A stretch of 64,000 nucleotides of DNA from Varroa destructor (GCF_002443255.2 NW_019211455.1:50365471-50429470); one strand, 5' to 3'; counted from the first letter of the stretch, positions 34,202 through 48,306 are shown. Numbers and translations are program-made. Notes: generated by a model not told the origin, from the letters alone.

Positions 34202-37200
34202 AGAAATTTTTAAAATTTGCATGTACAGCTGTCATGAGAAGTATGAGAGAAAAGTCAAAACGTTCTTTGCTAACAAATTCAATGGCTTAACTCCCAAAGA
34301 CAGGTATTGAAATTAAATTAGTCTAGTAGAATATCGAAACCAACTAGGCCATGTTATCGAAAGGCCCGAAACGACGCGTATTCATAATTGAGTTCAAGTT
34401 AAAGCCCAAACGCTATCTCACCGCCAAATTTTCTCTATTTAAACACGTGGTATAGAGAGTCCCAAATTTGTTTTTAACAGATTCTATGTTGAACAACAAG
34501 TATATCCGGTTAATTGTTTAATTTGTTTTAGCATGAAAACTTATATATACGGAACAATTTCAAAAGAGTATGCTAGCAACAAATACATCGATGACCCAAT
34601 GTATTCTCATTGTGGATCATTTGGAAATATTAACAAGCGGTTTACATCAAACTGTCTATATTATGGTTAGGGTGATCGTTCTTATCTTCTTCTATGAAGA
34701 GGCAAAATTGCCGGTACCTATCACCTGTAAGTACGCGAGCACACGCGACATTTAAATTTTCCAGTTTCCCTTGTCCATATTATTGACAAGGTCGTGTTCG
34801 AGTTTGTAGCTTCGTCAGAACTAATTCTGACCAAAGTCCAGTCAATCAGATGCGTGCATACAGAGACAGCATCCAATACATATATAATAACTATTCGTAC
34901 TGGCCAACAGTTCTGCTAAAAAAAAAAAAAGGCTATTACTGCTAATAGTAACAACTAAGTAAAGGAAATTACTATTCAAAGTCCAGATAAAGTTTAGCGT
35001 GATCTACCAATGATGACACTCAAGCGTGAAGTTTACTATTACGTAGCATTATCCAACCTTTTGGCTATTCTTGTTGATAAACATAGCGGTCAGAGATCAA
35101 CTTCGCCTGGGAGCAAAGGGCATTTGCTTATTGCTATTTTGAAAACGAGAAGCTGGCTGTTGTCAAAACTGGCGATATCACGTTTTTATATACCCCAGCT
35201 ATTGTTATCATGTAATTGGGAAAATGATACTCGATGTTCATTAGCTCCGTGTAATATACCCCACGAGTAAGTTATTGTTACATCACGTAACGCTACGGCG
35301 GACATTTTCATGCTTACGCTTGCAACACTAGCGCCATCGACTGTGGAAACTGTAAGAGGAGAGAGAAAAAAAAACAAGCGACGACGATAAAATGTTTAAA
35401 TCTGGTGAGTCGCGGTCGAAAAGTGCTTTATGTATAAATCGTCAGTTAACCACTCGTATATATTGAATGATCATAGGACAACTGCTATCGAACGCCGCAG
35501 GTGCGAACGCGTTCTTGAATACAGCAGTATCTGAACAATGGATAGTGCTATATTGACAATCCCTTATTGCCATCGCGATGGTGTTTGTGATGCATTGAGC
35601 TCAAGCGAGCATTCAGCTGATCCCTTTGATTACCGGCAACATGTGTTGATGGAATTTTACATTGGCTTATCAAAAATGCTAAAGAAGTTGCCCGCACTCT
35701 TTCTACTATAGATGGACTGATCAGCCTATTACGTAGTTATTATAATACTGCTTTTTTTCGACTGCGGTTGGTAAACATTTGAGAGGTTTCAATACGCCCC
35801 AAACGTTTCTCCTATGCGTACATTTGTTAAACTTGCGAGGTAGAAGGGGGCGTTTAGTCAACAACAATACGTGTTCCCTAAGATATTGCAATGTTCGTGA
35901 TCACTAGTTAGCGTATATGAGGGGACACTGTGCACTTCGCTAATTTCTCTTCATTTTAATTAGATAGCAGACATTAAAGCCCGGGAGGAACGCTCTTCTG
36001 GTAGGTCGACCATGGCTGAATTGGCAACAGTGCGATAAGCTGGGTCTATAATATAACCCAAAAAGATGCTTGAGCTTCGAGTGGAAAGTCAGCTCGAAAC
36101 CTTGAGGCTGACTGAACTGAAAGTAAGTTTTGCAGTTACATTAATAGCCATTTGATCTGAAGCGCTTCTCCACGAATTTGTTTAGTAGTCGAAGCAAGAT
36201 AAATAACAATTACAAATTACTGTGCTTTAATTGTACTAGGGGGACGAAAATAATCGGCGACTTATGCTGACAACACCCTACGAAACCGTAGAAATTTCGT
36301 TTGTTTATTTCTTTTTTCTTATTTAGTTATTGTGCGGTTCATGTAACTGTAGGCAGGCTTCGGTTCTTGTGTTCGTCGGGTATCCTGACTGGTTTCCTTT
36401 AATCTTTTTGGCGTCTCGAAGCGACGGCGAGCTTCGCTACAACGCGGCCTTTGATCTGGCAATTGCACGTACATTTGTTGCGAAAAGCTGGAACCGTTTT
36501 GGAAGCAGAAATAATAGACGAGAAGCGGCTCTCCGATGTCGCTTGCACAGAGCAGCTCTCAGGACAAGGACATGTAAATATGTTAGGTGGGGGGTCGTAG
36601 TTACGATCAATTAAACTCATTCAGTATACGCATCTCACTGTATTACCATTACCTGTCCGTTGCGAAAGCTGAAACAACCCAACGCCAATTCTCCCGAGAG
36701 AGAAAAACGCATTGTGTAGCATGTTAACTGGTATCTACACCATAGTGAATACATACGCTAACAAGCTACAACTATGACTCGTATGCATAAGTTAGTAGGT
36801 ACAGTTACCACCATCATACGCTAATGGGACGACCGTTGACAAAGTCTATCACAAATGTAGCCAAAGTACTGCGGCTGCCCCAGCAGCTGCTTAACAAATA
36901 ATAAGAAAGATCACACTGTTATGGTCTGATTCAAACGGCACGCGCGGTCACCGAGGATCAATGTGTCAGTTATGAAGACACATAGAATATATAAAATTTC
37001 AGCTGTGCCATGCTCGGAATATTTAAATGTTTATTTGCTTTGACTGACTTAGATCTCGGCGGTGTTTACGTTTAGAAATGTACCCTTAGTTTAAAGCAGA
37101 TTCTCGAAAGATATTAGTGAGGTTCAGCAACGGCGGCACATTATCGTCAGTGGTGCATTTATCCTTTTAGAGTTGCTTCTCTTACGCAGCCTAAACAGAA

Positions 37201-37495
37201 AGTTGACACTTTTAGCTTGGATCAAAAAATTACTCAGACTATTTTGAATATGGGCTTTTAATCCAAACGCACCGTCATCGCCATCGCTGACCCGTTTTGC
37301 GGTAAAGAATATGAGGACGCAAAAATTCATGGTGTGTAGATCCGTCTGCGAAGTCAGCGTTGCAAATTGCGTTCATCCTCATGTAGAGAAAAGAGGAGTA
37401 TTTTGTGAAAACTTTCAAGGTAATACCCGCCACCCTTTATGTTTCGAGTTTTACGTACGGCATCGCCGTTGGGCATCCCATCAAACGACTGACTG
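34202..37495. other. Noncoding AT-rich DNA with one acceptor-led open stretch
   Basis: A run of 13 A lies at 34918-34930. A small hairpin, CCTTGTC/GACAAGG, lies at 34769-34791. At 35392-35404 an ATG in good context (ATAAAATG) opens four codons to a donor, GTGAGT, at 35405. At 36301-36327 an excellent acceptor tract ending CTTATTTAG leads into a GC-richer frame, open on the + strand to 36614 with no recognised content. The minus strand is also open there (36399-36620). I do not call a gene. Confidence 0.45.
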
Positions 37496-37499
37496 ACGC

Positions 37500-37595
37500 T
37501 CAACACGCGCGGATTCGAACCTAGGCCACAACGTGTCCCTAGGGTTAGCAGGCAAATACATGTTTTCCTAAACAACGCTAGCCTACCGCCTCCTC
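37500..37595 (-). mobile_element. tRNA-Ser-like relic, probably SINE head or tRNA pseudogene
   Basis: On the minus strand a B-box-like GGTTCGAATCC (37511-37521) lies downstream of a GCT anticodon-loop-like CTGCTAA (37545-37551) and an A-box-like TAGGCTAGCG (37576-37585). The A-to-B spacing suits a long-variable-arm tRNA such as tRNA-Ser(GCT). The anticodon and T stems pair poorly and the acceptor stem is not evident, so a functional tRNA is unlikely. tRNA-derived SINEs, including those of ticks, keep this kind of degenerate head. The 3' body would lie below 37500, but no poly(A) tail or target duplication was identified. Confidence 0.35.
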
Positions 37596-37599
37596 CAGG

Positions 37600-40500
37600 G
37601 ATTTTACACGCGAACTTTTTCGGGTAGCGATAATTGTCGAATAAATATTTGTGCCCAATACAACAATTATATTAGACTGAAGCATAAGTAACAGCCGTTT
37701 GTTCCTAGTGTTCCTCTTCGCGTTCACCCATTTACTGCCTGTTTCTGCACACCATTAGATAATATATATTTTTTTCTCTGCTATTTCGTTGCAACCTCAT
37801 CGTGCACTGAGCGAAGCTTTATGCTGAACTGAGTGGATTCAGATTCCAAAGCTAAACGACAACAACTCGATTTTGTTTTCTGTCGAGACAAAACAGCTGC
37901 CGAAGCAGCACGGGCTATTTATGGTGTACGTACTTACGAACTTTTCTAAAGCGGTTGGAGAAGTTAATTAATGCCATCTTTGAAACCGAAGGAAGCATGA
38001 CGCTCCCGTCGGCGGAGACCGTTTTATTCTTTTGTTTCTTGAAGGTATTCTTTTTTTTTTTGAAGAAAGATGACAAAGAAGCCTCGCCAATGAGCTGAAT
38101 ACAACGCGCAACAAAGCACGGCTCTTTGTTGTCCCTTAATATCTATTCGATATATAGCAATACAGAGTCGCAATGAAAAATTTTCACACAAGGTGGTTAC
38201 GGCTAATGAGAGTGGTGCCTGCACGTCGATATAAAATGGAAGACGAAATGAGTAACTCTGAAAGGTGTCCGGGTTAAGGCAGCTGTTGACCCCAAAAAGA
38301 CCATGTTTCGCAGGACTAGAAAAGTTATACAGATTGGAAAATGTTTGAGACGAACCCAGTTACATTGAGATAACGATTCTATCTAACAGAACAGATTCGA
38401 TAGAGGAGGCTATCCTTCTTCGCAGCAAGGGTAAAATTTTAGAAGCTGCTTTGCGAAAGCTTTTACGAGAGGCTTTTTTGCCCCCACCATGTTGCCCAGA
38501 CCTCACTCAGACAAATGATCGCTTTTTCCAATTACTGGCAAGTAATATTAGTAAGCGCACATCTGACAATAAAAAGATCTGCGCGAATGGGTTCTTTCAC
38601 ACTAGATTTTTTTAGAAGTTTTTGGTGAGAAAGGATAGATAAATTGTTTGCAAGGTGAGAGGAGAATGTAGAGAGTGATAGCAGATACGTAGTAAATTTA
38701 TTTGTTACTTGATTGTGAGTACCTTTTTTTCGTTGGTAAACAAACGTGTTCCAGCCCAATATTATTAGATGCATATTGTATAGCTTCACTCAGGGTTCGG
38801 TAAGCGACAATTGTGACATGTGTGCCTAGAAAGATTTCAGCGTTTCAAGTCCTTTTTTGGAGAGCCTGAGACGTTTGCCGGTCTAGCAAGTCCTTCAATC
38901 AGATCACGTTCATGATCACCGTCCTATTTCCTCGGTATACATCGAAAGGTAGGGTCTAACACAAAAAAGATAAAACTCGTCAATGGCTTTCAAGTAGGAC
39001 GAGCGATTAATTGCCCATATGGCCGGCTTGCGTCACTTCTATCTCACACAGACCTGCGGGTTTTGAGGTGCACTGAGTTTGCACGTCCTATGTTCTATGT
39101 CAAAATACTTTTCATGTCCCTGTGACAACCCAATTTTTCGCCTCTTCGCGGGCATTAACTGCGGCGATCCAAGGAATTTATCTCGGCTACGCTTTTACAG
39201 TTATGGAGCGCTACCATTATTACTCACAGGCAAGGACCGAACGCTCAGCTTCTAAGGAAAAGTAAACGGCGGCTGCGAGTCCACGTCCTCTAAATGACTA
39301 AAAAAGACGAAACGAAGTGGGTGCTTCTCTCTAAATTCCATGGCTTGAGGCAAAATTTTAAGGAGATCACTGGATTTCTTACCGTTTTGGTGATACCTCG
39401 AATACCTGCACGTGAGGTTAACCTTGCCAGCTTGCCTTTCTGCGACCCTTAGCTAACCGTCTGTAATTTCTTGTTTGGGTACCGTTCAAAAGCACCCTGA
39501 CAAAACGAGTAAGTTCTCTTCGTCTTTCAGTACGTAACATTGTCTTTCGTAACAATCGTCTTCTACATGATCTTAATCGATTTATTGCATAACTGCACCT
39601 TACATTTCACTCCCTACTGAGCTAGTGGAAGCCGCGCAGTAAAGTAGGAAGTGTTATCTCCGGATCTTATACCGTAGTGAGGAGTTGACGGTCAGCTCGC
39701 CGCACAGCTTAGACAACGAAGCGTCTTATCGAGACAATGCTGATCGCTATAAAATAAGCTAAAATGCCTCATCCTCTAGCCACCGGTTAGGATTATAGAG
39801 GTACTCGATATAACAAATCAAGTGTCAGCGTTTCTTCCAATGGTCACCATCTGAGCACAGAGTATCTGTTAGGATAGTTCGAATCCCGCGCTCGAAAGTG
39901 GTTATTCCACGCAGTTGCAGCAGGTAACGTAGATAAAATAACTGGACCGTTACGGACAGACATCTGCGCATGTCGCGTTGTATACGCATGAGTCGACCGC
40001 GTAAACGCAGATCATTCAAAACCTTTTTACCGATTACCGAAAATATTCTAAAATAATTCATTCATTGTTTTATTTAAATCGGATCATTCTACTGTTATGC
40101 TCTTTTGGTAAATTTAAACCGGGCGACCTGATGAATTAGATAGAAAAATGGTTTTGAAAACACTTGAAAATTTTTACAAGTTGCGATACAATTCTATGAC
40201 AACATGAACGCAATATATAAAAAGTTCTCTTCGTTTATGGCCTCTATAAAAATGGATAACAAAACTAATCTTGTAAAGAGGAGATAGACGCAAGCTGAAT
40301 GCACATAAAAATACTCGAATCCGTAATAGGTGCATGCGCTTGGCAGCTTCGGGGGACTACTAAAGAAAAATTTGAAGGAAGGACTTTCACGTTTGCACTC
40401 TGAAACTGAACGGGAGTACTTACATTTCAAGTTTCAATTCCTTCATTATTACATTAAATATTAATATGAACTTAACAGACAGTAGACGGCTAAGCTTTTT

Positions 40501-42070
40501 TCAAATCATGGCGATCGTAAAAAGTTATCATTACGATTACTACGAAACGCTAGGCCAACGTATTTTAGAAATGTTGCCTACGGGTAGTGAAGCCTCCTTT
40601 TGGTCATGGCCCACTTTAAGTAAACCCGATTACTTTAACCTGTTTATTAAATTGGATTCGCCGTGTATCGTCTATGCATGTGATCTCGTTTCAATGAAAT
40701 GGCGTCAGTATCATCATCACATTTCGGCAGCTCTTACGAGGGCAGCAGTGCAGATGATGATACCTAACCGTTAAGCTCAGCTTTCGAAGCTCAATAACAT
40801 CTTACTGAAAAGAAGCCGCCGTATAAAAGTGCTTTTTATACAGATGTTTATTCCGTCCCGCATACATTATGGGACCATCATCTGAGTGTGTACATCGCTG
40901 ATCGTCGAAATGGCAATACAGTACGATGCATCCGTATATTTACAGATCGCCGGTCAACCCACAAATACGGATGTACAGAAACCCTGCGATGCGATATAGT
41001 TGAAACGAAGGAAAAGTTTTCGCTTACCGAGAATCTTTCGTTCGCAGTAATAGTCTTGTCATTGGTCAGCAGCGCCAACGGTGAGGTTGAAAACTCCAGG
41101 AACGATCGTGGAAGATCCTTTACCTACATTTATTACAAGTTATAGCCGAAAACCTTTGTAAAGCCTCAACGAGGTAGATTTTATATTGCCACGCAGACAG
41201 CTAGATCACTGATAAATGCACGCTCTCATACAACTTACTTAATATAGAGAAGAATAATCTGAAATAAGTAACTAACCGAAAAAGCGGGTGATATATTAGA
41301 CAAACCTCATTTACGTTTGTTTTTGCTTTTTTAATCCCCGTATACGATTTGTCCAAAAACAAAGTCTTTTTTTTTCTTAGTATCGGAATCTAAGGCCTAA
41401 ATGACTAAATAGTAACTGAATCATATAGGAAATAAGTACACCATTATTACGCCATATACAAATAAACGAAGCCCTCAGTGATGACTACCTGTCTATTTTT
41501 ATGAAGTCAATAAAACTGGCCTAAGAAATGTACCTACAAACGTAAAAAAGCGATATTTAGATGCAATACTTGAGTGATACAGCTAACTTCTATGCTGCAT
41601 GACTTCGGCTTCACGTTGAGCCGGTTCCTGTTCTTCAGGGACGGTCAGGCTTCAGCTAGACCTGGAGAATTGTGACGTTGTCATGTCTATGACGTCTCAT
41701 TATGAGGGATTAGTATAACCAAATATTGATTTTGTCACGCGCATACCTTTCGCGACAGAGACACACATACTGCTGACGATAAACGGAAGCAAAGTGAGTA
41801 TATATGGTACCGACGATGACGACAGTCGTCTAGTGTAATTAGGTCACGTCATTCTCAGTCGGTCATTTGGTACCTCCAGTAGATCGGTGGATTTGGCCCT
41901 CCATCTGTTAGCAACGACTACAGCTGAGTTCACATTCAACCCTTACGTTTGGCACTATGTTTCGAAGTGATTATCCATTTTTACTTCAAGAATCATTACT
42001 ACAACTGCAGACAGACAGCATAACTACAAGAGCGATGGTACGTCTAGTGCGATTCACTCCTGTAAAGTAT
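37600..42070. other. Noncoding DNA
   Basis: No gene is supported. There is a run of 11 T at 38051-38061. Short mirror frames lie at 40878-41145. No recognisable coding content was found. Confidence 0.5.
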
Positions 42071-42074
42071 AACA

Positions 42075-42109
42075 CAAACCTTACAGGGAAGCCTGTAAAA
42101 TTGGGTTTG
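42075..42109. other. Small hairpin
   Basis: TTACAGG (42081-42087) and CCTGTAA (42092-42098) enclose GAAG. CAAACC/GGTTTG extends the stem after a 5-base bulge. Confidence 0.7.
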
Positions 42110-42456
42110 GAATCACGCGGCGCCTAAAATACGCAGACAGGCCAAGGTCTGATGTTGAACATAAGTTCAAATGCTGCCGTCGCCTTCGCCACTCGAATGC
42201 ATGCAAGAATACAACTGAAAATGACGGAAGTTCATTAGAGTTGGAAAAGCATGGCTCTTCTATTCTATAATTTTAGAAATGTAACATAATTCTCAACTCC
42301 AGATCTAGCTTACATACTATGCTCTCTCTCTGTTTCTGCGACAGTATCCATAGCTGTCCAGTTGAGTTGATTAGTATTTTCCTAGGGGTAGGGCCGTAAC
42401 AGACCGATCGCGCATCGAATGCCGGCAATGCCCTAAATAACTTTGTCGTATCCATT

Positions 42457-42465
42457 CAGGTAAAG
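42457..42465 (+). other. Weaker recursive-splice-like junction CAG|GTAAAG
   Basis: The tract CTTTGTCGTATCCATTCAG ends at 42459 and is followed directly by GTAAAG. The donor half is weaker than in the two exact cases. It is listed because it lies on the same strand and is spaced comparably (8.3 kb from the previous one). Confidence 0.2.
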
Positions 42466-45400
42466 TAAGTTTGTGGTTATGGCTCCCAACCAACTTATAT
42501 ATAAGTTAGCGTAGCGAATAGCTACGTCGTCGTCAAGTATGGGTCCCCTAAGAAAACGGTAAAGAAAATGATCTGGCATGCCCTCTAATGGAGTGATGCT
42601 GCAGGGGGACATTAGGGATAAAGGTCCATTTCCAGGCCACTTCGACATTGTTAGCATCGAATGGCAACATGAGCAAGAACTCACTGCACGTATCAATTGA
42701 TTATATCAAACAATTTATATTTGTGGTGCAGATAATGCCCTATCGACGTACCAGCTCTGTCTTTGTATAGGATTGATTTTCTCTGTTTCGGTCGCCGGCG
42801 CCATATTCTGCATGACAAATGTGATTGAATTCGTATGAGGCCGCTCCTTTATGCTACGGCGGTTCCGTATGTCTGCACAGATTTCAGCTTCAAATCTTAC
42901 AGCATGAGTTTGGTGGTCTGTTTTTTCAGTTAGTGTATCAATTGCAGAACATTACATTTTTGTGTGTACAATGGAGGTGTATTCAGGAATAAATCACTTC
43001 CATCGATTTGATTCGGTCATTATTTGGATTTATATTGCTGCAAGTCGGTAGCACGGATAGTGAGACGATTATGTTGCTAATACTAGCTGAAGCCAAGTTG
43101 CTCAAACAGACAAAGTGCTTACTTACTACTACTACTTACCACTAAACTTAAAGTTCCATCGGATCTAATTAATGGCAACCTGCATCCTGATACAAATCAC
43201 CATCTCGTAAGTGGCGCATTTATGCTAGTGACATAAAAGTTCTGTTGATAGTTATGTTGAACTCTACTTAAGTACAAACCTGTTTAGCAAACGCCACCGA
43301 TACCTCCCTGTCAACGTTGACGAAATTTGGCCTCATCCTATAGAACCCTCTCGCGACTCCTTCCTTGCGATTCCTTCGATTATGGATTGGGCTGGATCCA
43401 CATCTATTTCTTTATTATTGATAGACGTTTTTTTACAATAAAATAATAATGTGACCGAAGATTATATGGAAACTGCTCTTTTCCAGTGACTATTTCGTGA
43501 CAATGTTAATGACCCTTCAAAATTTCATTATACTTCACCTTATCATCATGATAATAATTCTCAATCGTCTCAGCGATTTCTTTTATACATATATATAAAT
43601 ACTAACAATATTAGCTCAGCAGACATATTTGCTGTCACTATTTTCGTGTTTAAGTTGGCCCATCGAGACCGTGTAAGCCAGCGGTGCTCGCTTGAAATTT
43701 TTTAAATTAATATAGCAAATATGAAATGCTTTACGTTTTCCAGTTGCAGTCTTTACTAGCGACGTCGCCTTACGTTTTCTTGATTATGAAGCCATACTAT
43801 ATTTCGTTTCTAGTATATCATCGTTAAATGTAAGGTTAAGAAACCACAGTGCCGAGTTATGTTGTCGCATGCCAAACTTTTAGGATCTTCCTCCGATATC
43901 CATCTTGCACAAGTGAGCGTAATCGCATATGGTTACCTATTTTTTTTTACAAGAAACACGTGTTACTCAAACGGTATTTGAACAAGCCTTCGACACACGG
44001 GAACAAGAAAACGTATCGCGCACCTTACCTTGTAGAAATACAAAGTACGCTGTACGTTAAATTCGAATTAGTGATTAGCAGTTTGAATGACCACTTGTAG
44101 AAAAACCCTTTGTTTATTTATTTATTTTTTTTTTTTTTTGAAAAACTTTATTGCTTGTGACGAGTGTTTTGTGCGAAATAGTATATACTCGCATGTATCC
44201 AGTGATGGAACTCTAACGAGCGAAGCAGCTCGTCAGCGGGCGATTCCGCTAGCAAATACTGAGTAGGTACGTGCGCGTACTTAGAAGACATTACGTTGCA
44301 TTACGTTTCATACTTCGTGAAACTTCCATTCGCGCGCGGTATAAACGTATTGTTACCCAGTGTGTTGCTTTCAGCTGTTGACGCTTTTTTATTTCGACGT
44401 TTCTATAACGAAGATGCCCAATGCTTTCTTCTTTCGAAGACCGTTATTCGATGTGGCGCGAAATTCAAATCAAGTGAGGCTTACATGTGTGCATGAGGTA
44501 TTGTGTAATAATATCGTTGCCATTGCTTATTCTTCGTCACATAAAGTTCCGCTTGAAGACGAGAATGTTAATCAGCTTGAACTACTTAGTGGCATTCGTC
44601 CGTGTTTCTTTGCACCGTAAATATACTATAGAAATTTTCACAGCGCGTTCACAACGCATCTTAATATATCTATATTTAGTAATACACAAAAGCGTCTTCA
44701 TTTGGAAATTGTGGTTGCTATAACTGAAAAGGTGTTCAAAGGGATCTGCAGAAGTGAAATTAGTAATTACGGTTGGACTTCCAGTTAGTAGATGTATAAT
44801 AGCGTGCCAATGTTAGATTTAATTAAGCCTTGACACTGTTTGAGGTTCTACCAAAACTGAAAATATGATATAATTTCTATAAGCATCATAAGCGAAGCTT
44901 TTGATAAAGAGATCGTAAACTGCATTGATGGTTCAACATAAAATAATATTCAAAAGTTAAGTTTCCTATTACGTAATACAAACCGACGCGCGATTCGTCC
45001 CGCGTCTGAAATGTCTAGTCAGCCGTGCGTAACCGATATTTAAGTGTTGCACTTTTATCGGTAAATTAACTATAAAGTCAAAAAGGGTATGCCATGTTTG
45101 TTACCTCCCATTATCGATACTAAACGTTATTCGACGACGGTTAATGAGTTATACAAACTATTTCTCATGAAACGGGTTTGCGATAGGAGTCTTTTTTGCT
45201 CTGAGTTGTTTTGGCGGGAGCTTCGATTGTATACATTAAGCATTTTTTTTTACCACATACAAATTATATGCAGTTGCGGTATAAACAGTATGTGGTAGTC
45301 ACAGTCAGGTGCATCGTTGCTTTAAGATGTCGGCTAAAGCAGATTCGAGCTAAGCAGTACAGTCGATAGTTATTGAAAGAGAACTGTCGAACGGATGAAG

Positions 45401-47335
45401 GTTTCCGAGCTTTAGCAACCGTTTCCTACAGAATTCGGCCCAATTATCCTTCTGAAGTTTGATGCGCGCCACTGGTTTTGGTTCACCTTGTAATACTGAT
45501 ATTTGAAAAGATCAGCGTAGACGTTATGGCTCTTTTACTATTTGGGTCAAGTTACCTAAACGATTGATTGACGGAGTGAATTACGTGATGCTGATCTATT
45601 GAGAACAAGGACGGAGGATCTGTGTGATCAGATGATGCACACTTCAGGCAATTAGCACCGTAACGCCCATAGGTGATGCAGTCCTTTTTGTAAAACGTTC
45701 GTAACTATACAACAATTTATGCCATTGCCTGCTGGCAAACTGCAGCAGGTGGCAAAAATCTCAAGTCCACATTTACGAATATTGTTTCTTGTATTTTATC
45801 TAATTTGTTCTAATCTAAATAATGATTCTTTCGTTACAAACGAATGGCCTTGTCTCTAACTGAATAATAATAATATCGAATTGTGTGGCCTAGGGAGTAT
45901 AAGAAACAGCTGGAAGTAGGGCCCTCCAGGTAAAATCATCGTAAAATAATGAATAAAGATAAGCAAAAACACATTCGCCTCGACGCCTAAAACTATGGGA
46001 CAGAATGAAAAATCTCTGTTTTCGTTGTTACAACTATAGTTACTGTTAACTATTAAGGAAGACCGACTAGATAAACTGTAAATAGGTATTATAATAGATA
46101 CTATTCGTCTGATGAGCTACAATCAATTCAATTTAGCTGAAATAGCGCAAATTTGGACGAAATTAGCCTGTAGATCCAATTTTCTCAGGTTTTACAGTTA
46201 CAATGTTACGGCAAAGGAACCCTCATTGTCCAGGCGTCGGCATCACGCCCAGCGTTACCGTATAGAACAGCAGCACTGCCGATAGATACGTAGCGTCAGT
46301 ATCGCGTTGCTAGTCATTATAGTAGATAAACTATTATTTTAAATATCTTCGGCTGTTTTTTTCTTTTTATGTCGATACGACCTATTTTCTTGAGGTCCCG
46401 TTTGATATATGTAGTCCTTAGATGATTTTTAGCAAATAGCAAAAACTAGTGTTGCCGTAGTACATGTTTTTATGTGCTGATATGATGTCAGCGTGACCAT
46501 TGCTCGGATACTATTTGTACTTGTTGAAATGCCTCCAAGCATAATTATCACAATAACAACACCAAACGATCGTATGCAATACTTGATTTTTTTATTGTTT
46601 TGAGCAAGAAGGATCTTTCGTTGAAAAAACGGATTTACACAAACCTCTCCAACACAGATATTCCTTTGAAATTGATTGACGAATGTCCAAGCATTGCCAA
46701 TAAATCATGTTCTATAGCGAAGGCCTTGCCAAATCCTTTTTGCTGTTTGTATATAGTATCTTTCTATGCGCTAATCCAGGGGTTGTCGGGCTGCGGTAAG
46801 ACGGCTGTTTGCGCTTATCACTGCCCCTGTCGTCCAGACAAAACCCACAGCAGAAGCAGATGACTAGCAGGATTAATAAAGTATTTTGTTAAACATACAT
46901 ATATATATTTAAAGCAACGAAACAAATGTATGATCATTAGTGGACATAAGCACGTCCTCAAAGACAGTACGAATTTGGCCAAAAGTGCTCGCTGCAGTGT
47001 TTGGCGATTCGTCACTCGCGGGCAACCAATGCAATGAATACATTTAATCGTGTTCGATGAAACTTGCGAACAAACGTTACTCAACGGTTAGTGAGTACGC
47101 TTGGTCACAAAGACATCTATAACAGCTGTAGTATGATGCTAGGGAAGCCATGCGGTTCAGTAGGGCTCAGACTGAAGCGCAGTATATTCTTTATAATCAT
47201 GCATGCGGTCTCGTAGTTTTGCTCAGCACCATCGGCGACCACATAAGTCAACCACGTGTCCTTCTTGGTGTCCTCTAATTGACATACGTGATTTTACATC
47301 AGATTAGCCAAAGGCAAAAAGGGAAATGGTGATGC
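42466..47335. other. Noncoding AT-rich DNA
   Basis: An ACT triplet run lies at about 43124-43140. Two acceptor-led short frames follow TTTTCCAG at 43487 and at 43742 (the first encodes a hydrophobic stretch), but neither has a partner donor. TTTA repeats lead into a run of 15 T at 44125-44139. A bulged hairpin lies at 45720-45754. No gene is supported. Confidence 0.5.
45720..45754. other. Bulged hairpin
   Basis: CCTGCTG (45728-45734) pairs with CAGCAGG (45743-45749), and TGCCA (45720-45724) pairs with TGGCA (45750-45754) after a 3-base bulge. Confidence 0.75.
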
Positions 47336-48306
47336 CATCAGAAGAGCAGCTGGAGCCGTTCGGCGACCCTCCAGCGAGATTTCCGTTTGAGGTCCACAAT
47401 GTTGGACACAACCGCATCTTCTATTCGGAACTGTTGTCGTCGGCTGGCAGCGGTAGGATCACAAAGCTATACGTTTGTAGCTGGTAGGATTGCGAAGGAA
47501 GATAGTGCGTAATTTCTTTTGCGATCCAACCAGATGCGGCCTGGCTGACCTTCGTACCGGCGAAGATTCTCCGCAGCAGCTGTTAGTAGCAGATGGCCGC
47601 GGGAAACTGCCGTAGATTGAGCTGCTACGTGAACTTCAGTAGGCCTGCTGACCCGGCTTGACAAGGGTGCAGCAGTTTAAAATACTCAGCGGACTAGCCG
47701 CGTCGACGTTCTTCACCATGAGTCGCCGAGCACCATGACCGCCAGCAACGATGCTTTCCATTGCACTAGGACATTCCGAACGGCGCTACTGCTGTTTTCG
47801 CCCATGTGATTTGGCCCGTCCGCGGTCGCTCCTGCTGCTGCTGCCGACGATTATAATCATGATGAAAGCAGTCGTCTATTGGGTTTTTCTTGTCGGTTGT
47901 GGCTGTGCTTGTTTCTGTGACGACTGTCGAGTGGGATGTGTGTGTGCGTGCACGCAACAAACAGCATCGTCTGGCCGGAAGCGAGTATCTGCGTCGTCCG
48001 ATGACCACCACAGCTACTGTGGCCATCACCGCTATCGGTGGGAAAAAGGCGTACGAGAACTCGCTCAAGCGCCCTGCCTGTTACGAGAGGACAACGGCCA
48101 ATGGTGCCTGTTCCTGTTGCGCGGACTGGCTGGTGTCCGATCCATCTACTCAGCACATCAGTCGCTGGCGAAGCTTGACGATAGTCACCCGAGCAGACAT
48201 TGGTGTTGGCAGGATACTTAGCTAGGAGGATGCACACAGGCATCAACGATAATTAAAACTGATGCAGAACGACGATCACACTATCGTGATTCCAAAGGAT
48301 TTTTGA

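Noticed and set aside
36618..36630. Minus-strand CGTATACTGAATG resembles the start of iab-4
   Set aside because: No complementary arm within 100 bases on either side, so no precursor can form.
39874..39888. AGTTCGAATCCCGC looks like a tRNA B box
   Set aside because: No A box at the right distance and no cloverleaf stems.
46167..46177. CCTGTAGATCC resembles miR-10
   Set aside because: Eleven bases match, but the seed start differs and neither flank folds back into a hairpin.
47751..48246. 156-codon + frame and 129-codon minus frame as genes
   Set aside because: Both strands and several frames are open together with unnatural Cys/His-rich products. This is a composition effect.
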